Shown here: positions 1 through 8,091 of the stretch, piece by piece
How positions within the stretch are numbered: position 1 is the first letter of the stretch
Layout: the number at the start of each line of letters is the position of its first letter
Assembly (NCBI RefSeq): GCF_005502465.1
Contig: NZ_SCOT01000025.1
Location: forward strand, 1-42,052
DNA from: Sphingopyxis sp. L1A2A
Lineage (GTDB): Bacteria; Pseudomonadota; Alphaproteobacteria; Sphingomonadales; Sphingomonadaceae
DNA length: 42,052 nt
Reading direction: 5' to 3'
The notes under the pieces: model-generated
Databases searched by the model: none
What the model saw: the letters and a program-made list of their open reading frames with translations, nothing else
Told to the model about the DNA's origin: nothing
Made by a program: the position numbers and the translations under genes

Positions 1-125
1 GGCGTGGGGGTCGGACTGGGCGTCGGCGTGCTGCCCCCGCCGCCCCCGCCGCCGCACGACGTCAGGAGCAACGCCCCCATCGCGGAGAAGGCTGCTGAGC
101 GGAAAAATTGGCTCTTGGTTCGCAT
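1..125 (-). CDS. Lipoprotein, N-terminal part only (runs off left edge)
   Basis: An ATG at 123-125 on the minus strand opens a frame that is still open at the window edge. It reads MRTKSQFFRSAAFSAMGALL and then a lipobox L-T-S-C. After the lipidated Cys comes a Gly run and a Thr/Pro/Ser linker. This is a type II signal peptide with a flexible linker, as often seen in exported sphingomonad lipoproteins. The start lies 4 bases after the stop of the multihaem cytochrome gene on the same strand, so the two are probably co-transcribed and the protein may act with the cytochrome in the periplasm or outer membrane. Only about 41 residues are visible, so the mature domain and function are unknown. 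The high-GC linker forces strong codon bias, but the signal peptide and lipobox are convincing. Confidence 0.7.
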   Translation of the reverse strand, partial: MRTKSQFFRSAAFSAMGALLLTSCGGGGGGGSTPTPSPTPT

Positions 126-129
126 GATC

Positions 130-1563
130 TTACCGCAACGCCCGGATCGCGCGCACGGCGCTACCCAGCGACGCCTGGAATTCGGCGGGCTTGTACGCGT
201 TGGGATCCTTCACCGCGGCATAGGCGCGGTCGATGTCGCCGCGAATGCCCGCCGCGGCGCCGACGGTCACGCGCCCCGACGACACCATCGCGTTGAGCAA
301 CGTATCGACTCCCATCACCGCCTGCTGCGACCCCGAATAGTCGGTGAAGCGGTCGCCGATGGCTTTCGCCGAGATCGCATCGACCATCGCAAAGGCGTCG
401 GTGCCCGAGAAACTGCGCGCCGCGAACGCGCTCTTCAGCGCCGCCACCGTCTGCGACAGCTGCGCCGCGGCGGCGACCGCGCTGGCACGGTCGGTCGCCA
501 TCGCTTTGTGAAAAGCCGCCGTGCGCGCCGCGAGCTGATCGGCGAGCGCGGGTGCGGCGAGCCGCGCGGCGGCGGCGAGCATGATCAGATTTTCGTCATT
601 ATACGGCGGCATCCCTTCTGGAATTTGACGCCCGGGGTTGTCGACGCCGGTGCGCACCGGTTTCGCCTGATCGAAGATACGGCGGTGGCAGCTGTGGCAG
701 TCGAGGAAATAGAATTCGGGGAACATCCCCTCGGTCCCGCGGCGCGACTGGAACAGCGCCAGGCTGCGCTCGATCGCGGTCGCCTGTCCCACCGCCCACA
801 TCTGGACATGGTCGGTGCGCGCGCCCGCGGCGCCGAACTTGCGCCAGCCATAATCGGCGTCCTCCTGATGATGCGCCTGCAGCGACGAGAAGAGGTCGAG
901 TTCAAAGGCGATGCGCGGATGCCCCGCGGCCATGATGCGGTGGGTGACGAATTGCCCGTCGCTGGCCGACCCGAAATGGCAATCGACGCACACCCCGGCG
1001 CGCACCACCGGATCCTCGAGCTTTTTCAGCCCCGCCGACAGGTTGGCAAGATGTTTGCCGCGCATTTCGGCGTCGGGATTGGCGTTGGTCCCGACCCCGG
1101 CATAATGGCTGGCAAGCCAGCCGCCCGCGGGGCCGTGGCACGATTCGCAACCGACGCCGTCCTCGGCCGGAACCGCGCGCGCGGTGCCCGCCGTGCTGTG
1201 GCAACCGAGACACATCTGCGCCTTGGCGGGATCACCGATCCCCAGGTTGCGCGCAATAAACTGGCTGCGATTGTTGCCGAGCACCGCCCAGGCGCGGCTG
1301 TGCGCGCCGCCGGGGGTCGAGGGCTCCTGCCATTTCATCAGCTCGTCCTGGCGCACGACGCTGCCGTCGCCCTCCATCCGGCCGTGGCAGGTCGATCCGG
1401 CGCACGAGGCGACGCCGGTGTAGCGCGCGGCGGGATCGCCCTGCGACCGCGCGGGCGGGGCAAAGACGAACGCCGCGACCGCGAGCGCCAGCAACAGCGC
1501 CGCGAACGCCGCTATGGCCGCCCACGGTCCTGCGCCGCGCCCCGAAATCGCGTCGGTCGTCAT
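130..1563 (-). CDS. Multihaem cytochrome c family protein (five haem motifs)
   Basis: A 477-residue exported protein with an N-terminal hydrophobic segment at about residues 15-36, ending near ARS-Q, so it is periplasmic or membrane-tethered. Haem-binding motifs are CAGSTCH (54-60, a CX4CH spacing), CLGCH (118-122), CESCH (139-143), CVDCH (192-196) and CHSCH (289-293). Several further His (for example 208, 215 and 231-232) could be distal ligands. The arrangement resembles the cytochrome c554-type multihaem families; a role in periplasmic electron transfer is inferred and the substrate is unknown. The C-terminal 170 residues lack motifs and are Ala-rich and helical. I chose the ATG at 1563 rather than an upstream in-frame start at 1632, because the signal peptide begins there and the longer start would run into gdhA. 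It precedes a lipoprotein gene by 4 bases. Confidence 0.85.
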   Translation of the reverse strand: MTTDAISGRGAGPWAAIAAFAALLLALAVAAFVFAPPARSQGDPAARYTGVASCAGSTCHGRMEGDGSVVRQDELMKWQEPSTPGGAHSRAWAVLGNNRSQFIARNLGIGDPAKAQMCLGCHSTAGTARAVPAEDGVGCESCHGPAGGWLASHYAGVGTNANPDAEMRGKHLANLSAGLKKLEDPVVRAGVCVDCHFGSASDGQFVTHRIMAAGHPRIAFELDLFSSLQAHHQEDADYGWRKFGAAGARTDHVQMWAVGQATAIERSLALFQSRRGTEGMFPEFYFLDCHSCHRRIFDQAKPVRTGVDNPGRQIPEGMPPYNDENLIMLAAAARLAAPALADQLAARTAAFHKAMATDRASAVAAAAQLSQTVAALKSAFAARSFSGTDAFAMVDAISAKAIGDRFTDYSGSQQAVMGVDTLLNAMVSSGRVTVGAAAGIRGDIDRAYAAVKDPNAYKPAEFQASLGSAVRAIRALR

Positions 1564-1603
1564 GCCCAGAGTCCCCTTATTTCCCGGCTGAACGCTTTTG
1601 CGC

Positions 1604-2959
1604 CTAAACCACCCCGAACGCCAGCATCGCATCGGCCACTTTCTTGAAGCCGCCGATGTTCGCGCCCTTCACATAGTCGATATAGCCGCCGCCCTGATCG
1701 CCATAGGTGATGCAGCTTTTGTGAATGCCGTCCATGATGTCTTTCAGCATCTGTTGCAGCTCGGGCTCGCTCCAGCTGCGGCGCCCACTGTTCTGGCTCA
1801 TTTCCAGCCCCGACACCGCAACCCCGCCGGCGTTGGCGGCCTTGCCGGGCGCGAACATGATCTTCGCATCCTTGAAGACGTGCACGCCCTCCAGGTTCGT
1901 CGGCATGTTGGCGCCTTCGCTGACCGCGATACAGCCGTTCTTGACCAGTTCGCGCGCATCGTCGCCGAGCAGTTCGTTCTGCGTCGCGCAGGGCAAAGCG
2001 ACGTCGCATTTGACCCCCCACGGCGTTTTCCCAGCGGTGAAGCTGGCGCCCTTAAACTCGTCGCAATATTCCTCGATCCGCCCGCGGCGGTGGGTCTTGT
2101 GCGTTTTGACCCAGTTGATCTTTTCCTGATCGATGCCGTCGGGATCGTGGATGAAGCCGCCCGAATCGGACAGGGTCAGCACCTTGCCGCCGAGCTGGAC
2201 GATCTTTTCAGCCGCGTGGGTCGCGACATTGCCCGATCCCGAAATCACTGCCGTCTTGCCGACCAGATCCTGCCCCTTGGCGGCGAGCATGTTGGCAAGG
2301 AAGTAAACGGCCCCATAGCCGGTCGCCTCGGTGCGGATCAGCGAACCGCCCCATTCGAGCCCCTTGCCCGTCAGCACCCCGGTGAACTCGTTGGTGATGC
2401 GCTTATACTGGCCGAACATGAAGCCGATTTCGCGTCCCCCGACGCCGATGTCGCCCGCGGGCACGTCGATGTCGGCGCCGATGTGGCGATACAGCTCGGT
2501 CATGAAGCTCTGGCAAAAGCGCATGATCTCGCGCACGCTCTTGCCCTTGGGGTTGAAATTCGACCCGCCCTTGCCGCCGCCCATCGGCAATCCGGTCAGC
2601 GCATTTTTGAACGTTTGTTCAAAGGCGAGGAATTTGAGCACCGATTCGGTGACCGACGGGTGAAAGCGGATGCCGCCCTTATACGGGCCGATGGCGTTGT
2701 TGTTCTGGACACGCCAGCCGCGCTGGACACGGATATTGCCGTTGTCGTCCTCCCAACAGACGCGGAACGACACCACCCGGTCGGGCTCGGCGATGCGCCG
2801 CAAGATCTGCTGCGCGTGATATTCTTCCTTGTCGGCGATGAAGTCGAAAATATCTTCCGATACTTCCTGAACTGCCTGCACGAACTCCGGTTGCCCCGGG
2901 TTACGCTTTTTCACGCCTTCCATGAACGTCGAAAAATCGACGTGATCCGAAACTGCCAT
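1604..2959 (-). CDS. gdhA: Glutamate dehydrogenase (NADP-type)
   Basis: A 451-residue hexameric-type GDH that interconverts 2-oxoglutarate plus ammonium with glutamate in the cytosol. It shows the family landmarks: GWRVQNNNAIGPYKGGIRFH near residue 80, the catalytic-Lys region GLPMGGGKGGSNFNPKGKS near 125, PAGDIGVGGREIG, and a Rossmann region with GSGNVATHAAEK near 240. Length and these signatures match the NADP-dependent bacterial/fungal S_50 class; cofactor choice is by family resemblance. The ATG at 2959 is preceded by a strong purine-rich ribosome site (AGGGGAGGGG, about 3 bases upstream). It is transcribed toward the cytochrome gene, with 40 bases between them. With glnK-amtB elsewhere in the window it would support ammonium assimilation. 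Confidence 0.96.
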   Translation of the reverse strand: MAVSDHVDFSTFMEGVKKRNPGQPEFVQAVQEVSEDIFDFIADKEEYHAQQILRRIAEPDRVVSFRVCWEDDNGNIRVQRGWRVQNNNAIGPYKGGIRFHPSVTESVLKFLAFEQTFKNALTGLPMGGGKGGSNFNPKGKSVREIMRFCQSFMTELYRHIGADIDVPAGDIGVGGREIGFMFGQYKRITNEFTGVLTGKGLEWGGSLIRTEATGYGAVYFLANMLAAKGQDLVGKTAVISGSGNVATHAAEKIVQLGGKVLTLSDSGGFIHDPDGIDQEKINWVKTHKTHRRGRIEEYCDEFKGASFTAGKTPWGVKCDVALPCATQNELLGDDARELVKNGCIAVSEGANMPTNLEGVHVFKDAKIMFAPGKAANAGGVAVSGLEMSQNSGRRSWSEPELQQMLKDIMDGIHKSCITYGDQGGGYIDYVKGANIGGFKKVADAMLAFGVV

Positions 2960-3117
2960 GCACCCCTCCCCTGAATGACTGGGAAAGCCGGTGCGACCCC
3001 GACGATTTTAATCGTTGACCGACCTTGTGGATCAAAGGCTACACCATCGCCAAGCAAAGGCAATATGACAGCGCGCACAGGCGGCGTTTTTTCGTGCGCC
3101 ACGCAAAGGGGCAAAAA
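2960..3117. promoter_or_regulatory. Divergent spacer gdhA / CcmI-like gene
   Basis: This 158-base spacer must hold promoters for both flanking genes. It contains a small dyad ACGATT-TT-AATCGT at 3002-3015. The ribosome site for the rightward gene is AAAGGGGC at about 3106-3113. I cannot assign -35/-10 boxes with confidence. Confidence 0.35.
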
Positions 3118-4068
3118 ATGAACGAGACCGACGGCATGGCGGCAGAGGCCAAGCGGGGCATGACCGGCACCAATCGCACGATATTGATCGCTGCCTTTGT
3201 GCTGCTCGCAGCGGCGATCGGCTATGCGATCTGGCGCGATTCGGCGCCTGTGGGCGCCAATCCGGCGGCATCGAGCGGCGCGGCGCCGTCCGACCAGCTT
3301 GCGGTTTTGGAGGCGCGCACCAAGAGCGAACCGAACAGCGCCGAGGCGTGGACGGCGCTCGGTGCGGCGCGATTCGACCTCAGCGATTTTGCCGGTGCCG
3401 CGGCGGCGTATGAAAAAGCGACCGCGCTCTCGCCCGAGTCGGCGGGACTATGGTCGGCGCTGGGCGAGGCGCGGGTGATGGGAAGCGACAGCGACCCGAT
3501 GCCCGCAGCGGCGCTCGCGGCGTTCGACAAGGCGATCGCGCTCGACGCCAAAGATCCCCGCGCGCGCTATTTCCTGGCGGTGAAGAAGGATATTGCGAAG
3601 GATCACAAGGGAGCGATCGAGGACTGGTTCGCGCTGCTCGAGGATACCCCGCAGGGCGCGCCATGGGAAGCCGATCTGCGCCGCACGATTGAGGAGGTTG
3701 GCAAGATCAGCGGCATCGAAGTCGCCAGCCGCCTCGCCAGAACCCAGCCGCGCCCGCTAACCGCCGACGAAATGCCTGTCGCGGCGCGCGCGATCCCGGG
3801 GCCAAGCCGGTCGGACATGGAGGCGGCTTCGCAGCTATCCAAAGGACAGCAGGATCAAATGATCCAGGGCATGGTCGACGGGCTGGAGGCCAAGCTGAAG
3901 GCCAATCCCGCCGACGTCGACCGCTGGATCATGCTGATGCGCAGCCGGATGACGCTGGGCGAAACCGCGAAAGCCGCGCAGGCGCTGAAGGACGGGATTG
4001 CCGCGAACCCGGGCGCGGCGGGGCGGCTCAAGGCGCAGGCGCAATTGCTGGGTGTGCCGGGGGCGTAA
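3118..4068 (+). CDS. CcmI-like TPR protein, c-type cytochrome biogenesis
   Basis: A 316-residue protein with one membrane helix at about residues 20-39, followed by a periplasmic TPR domain (repeats around 75-110, 110-150 and 150-190). The segment around RARYFLAVKKDIAKDHKGAI and the later 'DQMIQGMVDGLEAKLKANP' match what I know of the C-terminal TPR half of CcmI/CycH, which hands apocytochrome c to the haem lyase. The start was set at ATG 3118, preceded by AAAGGGGC; an upstream in-frame start at 3025 would add a basic leader without membrane character. CcmI usually sits at the end of a ccm operon; here it stands alone, divergent from gdhA and 1.5 kb from a multihaem cytochrome gene. A general TPR scaffold is the alternative. 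Confidence 0.75.
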   Translation: MNETDGMAAEAKRGMTGTNRTILIAAFVLLAAAIGYAIWRDSAPVGANPAASSGAAPSDQLAVLEARTKSEPNSAEAWTALGAARFDLSDFAGAAAAYEKATALSPESAGLWSALGEARVMGSDSDPMPAAALAAFDKAIALDAKDPRARYFLAVKKDIAKDHKGAIEDWFALLEDTPQGAPWEADLRRTIEEVGKISGIEVASRLARTQPRPLTADEMPVAARAIPGPSRSDMEAASQLSKGQQDQMIQGMVDGLEAKLKANPADVDRWIMLMRSRMTLGETAKAAQALKDGIAANPGAAGRLKAQAQLLGVPGA

Positions 4069-4104
4069 AAAACATTTGAAATTAGAACAAAGAGCGAATA
4101 TCTA

Positions 4105-4125
4105 GCACTCTACCCGGGAGAGTGC
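4105..4125. terminator. Hairpin after the CcmI-like gene
   Basis: A perfect 7-base stem GCACTCT/AGAGTGC (4105-4111 and 4119-4125) closes a 7-base loop, 36 bases after the preceding stop codon. There is no T-run, so it could be a terminator or an operator for the next gene. Confidence 0.4.
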
Positions 4126-4168
4126 CAATGTGCTTTGTCGAGTGAAAACAACATCAGGGAGAGATCAA

Positions 4169-4243
4169 ATGTCCAAATATCTAGCGCTTATCGGACATCT
4201 AAAAGGATACACATATGACGATCGAGAAGATTGGACTTTGTAA
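4169..4243 (+). CDS. Possible 24-aa leader peptide
   Basis: An ATG at 4169 follows AGGGAGAG at 4156-4163, a better ribosome site than most in the window, and opens a 24-codon frame that begins MSKYLALIGHLKGY. It ends at 4243, overlapping the first 29 bases of the next gene in another frame, so translation could couple or interfere with that gene. The ATG itself lies in an inverted repeat, ATGTCC (4169-4174) and GGACAT (4193-4198). The 10-base string AATATCTAGC occurs both at 4097-4106 and at 4176-4185. Whether it is translated cannot be judged from sequence. Confidence 0.3.
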   Translation: MSKYLALIGHLKGYTYDDREDWTL

Positions 4244-4889
4244 ACTACTCAAAATTCTTGGAGCCAAAGACGCGGACCGGCTCCGAATAATTCGGTCGGA
4301 TTTGCGGGAAGAGAGAGCCAAGAAACTTCTCCTGCAAGAAAGCGGGGGCGATTTCTACGGTCCCTTTTGGGCCGATGCGAAAGCCCATGTTGCGGGCCGA
4401 TCTAATCTTCGCATTACAACGATTCAACGGATCGCCGATTGGGATCAGCGTAAGACGCTTTATCCCACCTTGTGCGACGGTTTTCTCAAATGGCTCGAAT
4501 TGGCCAGACGCGAAACCAACCAGCCGCTAGTTCCTACGGCCAAAGACTTCCACACGCGCTTCGAAATCCCCGACCTCCATCTTCTTTTGAAGATCGACAA
4601 TGTGATGGGGCTGCAAGGTGAGGATAACCACGCGCGGTTGGTATATCCCTTTTTCTGCAAAGAGCATCGCTTGACTGAAAAGTGGGCACGGGTCGGACTG
4701 CGGCTAATGTCTAAAGGCTTCACCGAATTTGACTTGGATGAGCTTGAGATTCTCGACGTCATAGCCGGGGCTAGTTTTTCTGGTCGCACGATCAGACTGA
4801 ACGGCGACGAAGAAGAAATCTTCCGTTCCAACTATCAAAGGCTCCACGCGGAATGGGCCGCATTGAGGCCGACTTACGGTCTCGACTAG
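4215..4889 (+). CDS. Conserved-looking orphan protein, function unknown
   Basis: A 224-residue soluble protein that I cannot assign to a named domain. Visible features are a charged N-terminus (KDADRLRIIRSDLREERAKK), a central GGDFYGPFWADAKAH segment, the stretch 'LYPTLCDGFLKWLELARR', a 'YPFFCKEHRLTEKWARVGL' segment and a GDEEE acidic patch near the C-terminus. I have an impression of similar hypothetical proteins scattered in alphaproteobacteria, but no function. Its ATG has AAAGGA 7 bases upstream. Base composition is visibly more AT-rich than in the neighbours, and codons such as AAA, TTT and CTA are used freely, which suggests transfer. It is convergent with putA, with 8 bases between the stop codons. 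It could belong to a small accessory island; no partner gene is visible. Confidence 0.8.
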   Translation: MTIEKIGLCKLLKILGAKDADRLRIIRSDLREERAKKLLLQESGGDFYGPFWADAKAHVAGRSNLRITTIQRIADWDQRKTLYPTLCDGFLKWLELARRETNQPLVPTAKDFHTRFEIPDLHLLLKIDNVMGLQGEDNHARLVYPFFCKEHRLTEKWARVGLRLMSKGFTEFDLDELEILDVIAGASFSGRTIRLNGDEEEIFRSNYQRLHAEWAALRPTYGLD

Positions 4890-4897
4890 CCCCCAAC

Positions 4898-7800
4898 TCA
4901 CCCCGCCATCAGCGCCGCGTTGCCGCCCGCCGCGGTGACGTCGGTGCTGATCGTCTTTTCCTCGGCAAAGCGGTGCAGATAATGCGGGCCGCCCGCTTTC
5001 GGGCCGGTCCCCGACAGGCCGCGCCCGCCGAAAGGCTGCGACCCGACGATCGCGCCGATCTGGTTGCGGTTGACATAGACGTTGCCGACGGCGGCGCGCG
5101 CCGCGATATGCGCCGCGACGCCGTCGATGCGGGTGTGGACGCCGAGCGTCAGGCCATAGCCCGAGGCGTTGATCGCATCGATCAGCGCGTCGAGCTCGCC
5201 GCCCTTCCATGTCGCGACATGCAATACCGGGCCGAAGATCTCACGCTTCAGGTCGGTGACATGGTCGAGGCGGATGACGACCGGCGGCACGAAATGACCG
5301 CCCGCAGGCAGATCGGTGCGCTGCGCTTCGGCGATCACCCGCCCCGCAGCGCGTGCTTCGGCGACATAGGCGGCGATGTTCGCCTGCGCCTCGTCGTCGA
5401 TAATCGGGCCGACGTCGGTCGACAGCAGCGCCGAGTCGCCGATCTGGAGCTCGGCCATCGCACCCGCGACCATCGCGATCATCGTCTCGGCGACATCCTC
5501 TTGCACGCAGAGCAGGCGCAGCGCCGAGCAGCGCTGCCCCGCCGACTGAAAGGCCGAGGCGACGGCGTCGCGCGCGACCTGTTCGGGCAACGCGGTCGAA
5601 TCGACGATCATCGCGTTGGCGCCGCCGGTCTCCGCAATCAGCGTCGCGATCGGGCCGTCGCGCAGCGCCAGCCCGCGGTTGATCGCGCGCGCGACCTCGG
5701 TCGATCCGGTAAAGGCGACGCCGCTGATGTCGGCGTGGCCGGTCAACGCCGCGCCAACGGTCTCGCCGCGACCGGGGAGGTAGTGGAGGACATCGCCGGG
5801 GATTCCCGCTTCGAGCAGCAGTTCGACCGCGGCGTGAGCGATGAGGGGTGTCTGTTCGGCGGGTTTGGCGAGCACGCTGTTCCCCGCGGCCAGCGCCGCC
5901 GCCACTTGGCCGAGGAAGATCGCGAGCGGGAAGTTCCATGGGCTGATGCACACGAACACGCCCTTGCCTTCGAGCATCAGCTCGTTGCGCTCGCCGGTCG
6001 GGCCGGGAAGGGCGACGGGGTAGGTGAAATCGGCGCGCGCCTGTCCTGCATAATAGCGCAGAAAATCGACCGCCTCGCGCACCTCGGCGATCGCATCGAC
6101 CAGCGTCTTGCCGGCCTCGTCGATCGCGAGGCCCAGGAACAGCGCGTCATGTTCTTCGAGGAGGTCGGCGGCGCGTTCGAGGCGTTCGGCGCGGAAGGCG
6201 CCGCCCGCGAGGCTCCAATTGCCGTGCGCCGCACGCGCCGCGGCGACGGCATCGGTGACCGCAGCGCGGTCAGCCTCGATCACCTGACCCACGATAGCGC
6301 CCGTCGCGGGGTTGTGCACCGAGGCTCCCGCGCCGCCGCGCGCCACGCCGCCGACGATCGGCGCGGCAACGCGGTCGCTGCGCCGCGCTGCGCCGATCGC
6401 GGCGACCAGCGCCTCGGGGACGCCCGGTTCGCCAAGGTCATAGCCGCGCGAATTGCGGCGCGCCGGATCGAACAGGCCGATGCCGGTCGCGATCCTCGAC
6501 GTCGCGGCACTGGCCACGCTGCGCGGGTCGACCGCGAGCTGTTCGGCGCTGACATCGGGGTCCGAAAACTGATGCACAAAGCTGGAGTTCGCGCCATTTT
6601 CGAGCAGGCGGCGGACGAGATAGGCGAGCAGGTCGCGGTGGGTGCCGACGGGGGCATAAACGCGCACCGGCCGCGGCGGCGGGAACAAGGCGACGAGCGC
6701 GTCATGCGCGCCCTCGCCCATCCCGTGCAGCCGCTGCAGTTCATAATCGGCGCCCGCGAACAATTCGGCAACGAACGCCAGCGTCATCGCGTTGTGGCTG
6801 GCGAACGCCGGATAGATGCAATCCTGCGCGTTCCGCAGCAGCTGGGCGCAGCGCATATAGTTGAGATCGGTGTGCAGTTTCGCGGTGAACACCGGGAAAT
6901 CGGCCAGCCCCAGCGTCTGGGCGCGCTTGATCTCGGTATCCCAATAAGCGCCCTTGACGAGCCGCATCGACAGCTTGACCCCGCGGGCGCGGGCGCGCTC
7001 GGCCAGCCAGTCGATCACCGCGGGCGCGCGCTTCTGATACGCCTGGATCACGATGCCCAGCCCGGACCAGCCGTCGGCGATCCCCGCGTCGATCAGCGCC
7101 GCGAACACGTCCATATGCGGTTCCAGCCGGTCGCTTTCCTCGGCATCGATCATCAGCGGGATGTTCACCGCGCGTGCCGCCCGCGCAAGTTCGATCACCC
7201 GCGGCACCAGCTCGCCGATCACCCGCGCACGCTGCAGATATTCATAGCGCGGGTGGAGCGCCGACAGCTTGATCGAAATGCCATGGTTGGCGTGCGGATC
7301 GCCGGGCTTCGCGTCGCGGCCAATGCGCGTAATCGCGTCGGCATAGCTGTCATAATAACGCGCCGCATCCTCGGCAGTGCGCGCCGCCTCGCCGAGCATG
7401 TCGAAGCTGGCGAGCTCCGACTTTTCCTTATCGGCGCGCTTGACGGCGGCGTCGATCGTCTCGCCCATCACGAACTGCTGGCCGAGCAACTTCATCGCCG
7501 CGAGCGCCGCCTGACGGATCACCGGCTCGCCCGACCGGCGGACCATCGATTTGAGCAAGGTCAGCGGGTTCGCCTTGCTGCCCATCGCATCGAGCATCAA
7601 GGTCGCCGACCCCAGCGACAGCCCGCGCGCCGACAGCGCGACGATCAGCGGGCTGTCCTCATCCTCGCCCTCTTTCCAATGGCGCCCGGCGATCTTGTCA
7701 CGGATCAGCGCATTGGCGGTCGCGCTGTCGGGGACGCGCAGCAGCGCCTCGGCGAGGCACATCAGCACCACGCCTTCCTCGGTCGACAGGCGATAGCGGT

Positions 7801-7993
7801 TCATCAACTGGGCGACGAGCGTCTCGCGGTCGCCCTCGGCCTTCGCCTTGCGGATCAGATCGAGACCGCGCCGGGTGACCGCGTCGATACTGGCCGATGA
7901 GGTGGCCAGGGCGGCGCGCAGGTCGGCGACGATGTCGGCTTCGCTGCGGCGGGCGAGGGCGCGAAGGGTGGCGCGGTCGATGGGCTGGGTCAT
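4898..7993 (-). CDS. putA: Bifunctional proline dehydrogenase / glutamate-semialdehyde dehydrogenase
   Basis: A 1031-residue PutA that oxidises proline to glutamate in two steps, the first FAD-linked and the second NAD-linked. The N-terminal half carries the PRODH barrel with 'IPLMIDAEESDRLEPHMD', 'MRLVKGAYWDTEIKRAQ' and 'FASHNAMTL'. The C-terminal half is an aldehyde dehydrogenase with Glu788 (AETGGANAM) and the catalytic Cys822 (SAGQRCSALR). There is no N-terminal ribbon-helix-helix domain, so this is the short, non-DNA-binding form, consistent with a separate regulator. The start is ATG 7993. It is divergent from an Lrp-type gene, the usual alphaproteobacterial putA/putR layout. Confidence 0.97.
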   Translation of the reverse strand: MTQPIDRATLRALARRSEADIVADLRAALATSSASIDAVTRRGLDLIRKAKAEGDRETLVAQLMNRYRLSTEEGVVLMCLAEALLRVPDSATANALIRDKIAGRHWKEGEDEDSPLIVALSARGLSLGSATLMLDAMGSKANPLTLLKSMVRRSGEPVIRQAALAAMKLLGQQFVMGETIDAAVKRADKEKSELASFDMLGEAARTAEDAARYYDSYADAITRIGRDAKPGDPHANHGISIKLSALHPRYEYLQRARVIGELVPRVIELARAARAVNIPLMIDAEESDRLEPHMDVFAALIDAGIADGWSGLGIVIQAYQKRAPAVIDWLAERARARGVKLSMRLVKGAYWDTEIKRAQTLGLADFPVFTAKLHTDLNYMRCAQLLRNAQDCIYPAFASHNAMTLAFVAELFAGADYELQRLHGMGEGAHDALVALFPPPRPVRVYAPVGTHRDLLAYLVRRLLENGANSSFVHQFSDPDVSAEQLAVDPRSVASAATSRIATGIGLFDPARRNSRGYDLGEPGVPEALVAAIGAARRSDRVAAPIVGGVARGGAGASVHNPATGAIVGQVIEADRAAVTDAVAAARAAHGNWSLAGGAFRAERLERAADLLEEHDALFLGLAIDEAGKTLVDAIAEVREAVDFLRYYAGQARADFTYPVALPGPTGERNELMLEGKGVFVCISPWNFPLAIFLGQVAAALAAGNSVLAKPAEQTPLIAHAAVELLLEAGIPGDVLHYLPGRGETVGAALTGHADISGVAFTGSTEVARAINRGLALRDGPIATLIAETGGANAMIVDSTALPEQVARDAVASAFQSAGQRCSALRLLCVQEDVAETMIAMVAGAMAELQIGDSALLSTDVGPIIDDEAQANIAAYVAEARAAGRVIAEAQRTDLPAGGHFVPPVVIRLDHVTDLKREIFGPVLHVATWKGGELDALIDAINASGYGLTLGVHTRIDGVAAHIAARAAVGNVYVNRNQIGAIVGSQPFGGRGLSGTGPKAGGPHYLHRFAEEKTISTDVTAAGGNAALMAG

Positions 7994-8091
7994 GGCCGCA
8001 CCATATCGCAGGATTGCACGGCGATCCGACTGATTGTTCGCATCGGGATTTATGTTTTGACCTATTATCGGATCAGATTTAGGCGATTCGT
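7994..8091. promoter_or_regulatory. putA / putR intergenic control region
   Basis: A 98-base divergent spacer. It contains an imperfect dyad GGAT-N9-ATCC (about 8012-8028) and AT-rich DNA around 8049-8085. In the classic PutR arrangement the Lrp-type regulator binds here and activates putA in the presence of proline; that role is inferred from the layout. Confidence 0.5.

Noticed and set aside
4..1647. Long plus-strand frame over the multihaem cytochrome
   Set aside because: Antisense shadow, composition typical of reversed GC-rich genes; the CXXCH-rich minus-strand frame is real.
4853..7900. A ~1015-codon open frame on the plus strand opposite putA
   Set aside because: It is the antisense shadow of putA, Arg/Asp/His-rich with no domain, caused by GC-rich third positions. 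putA has all catalytic residues.
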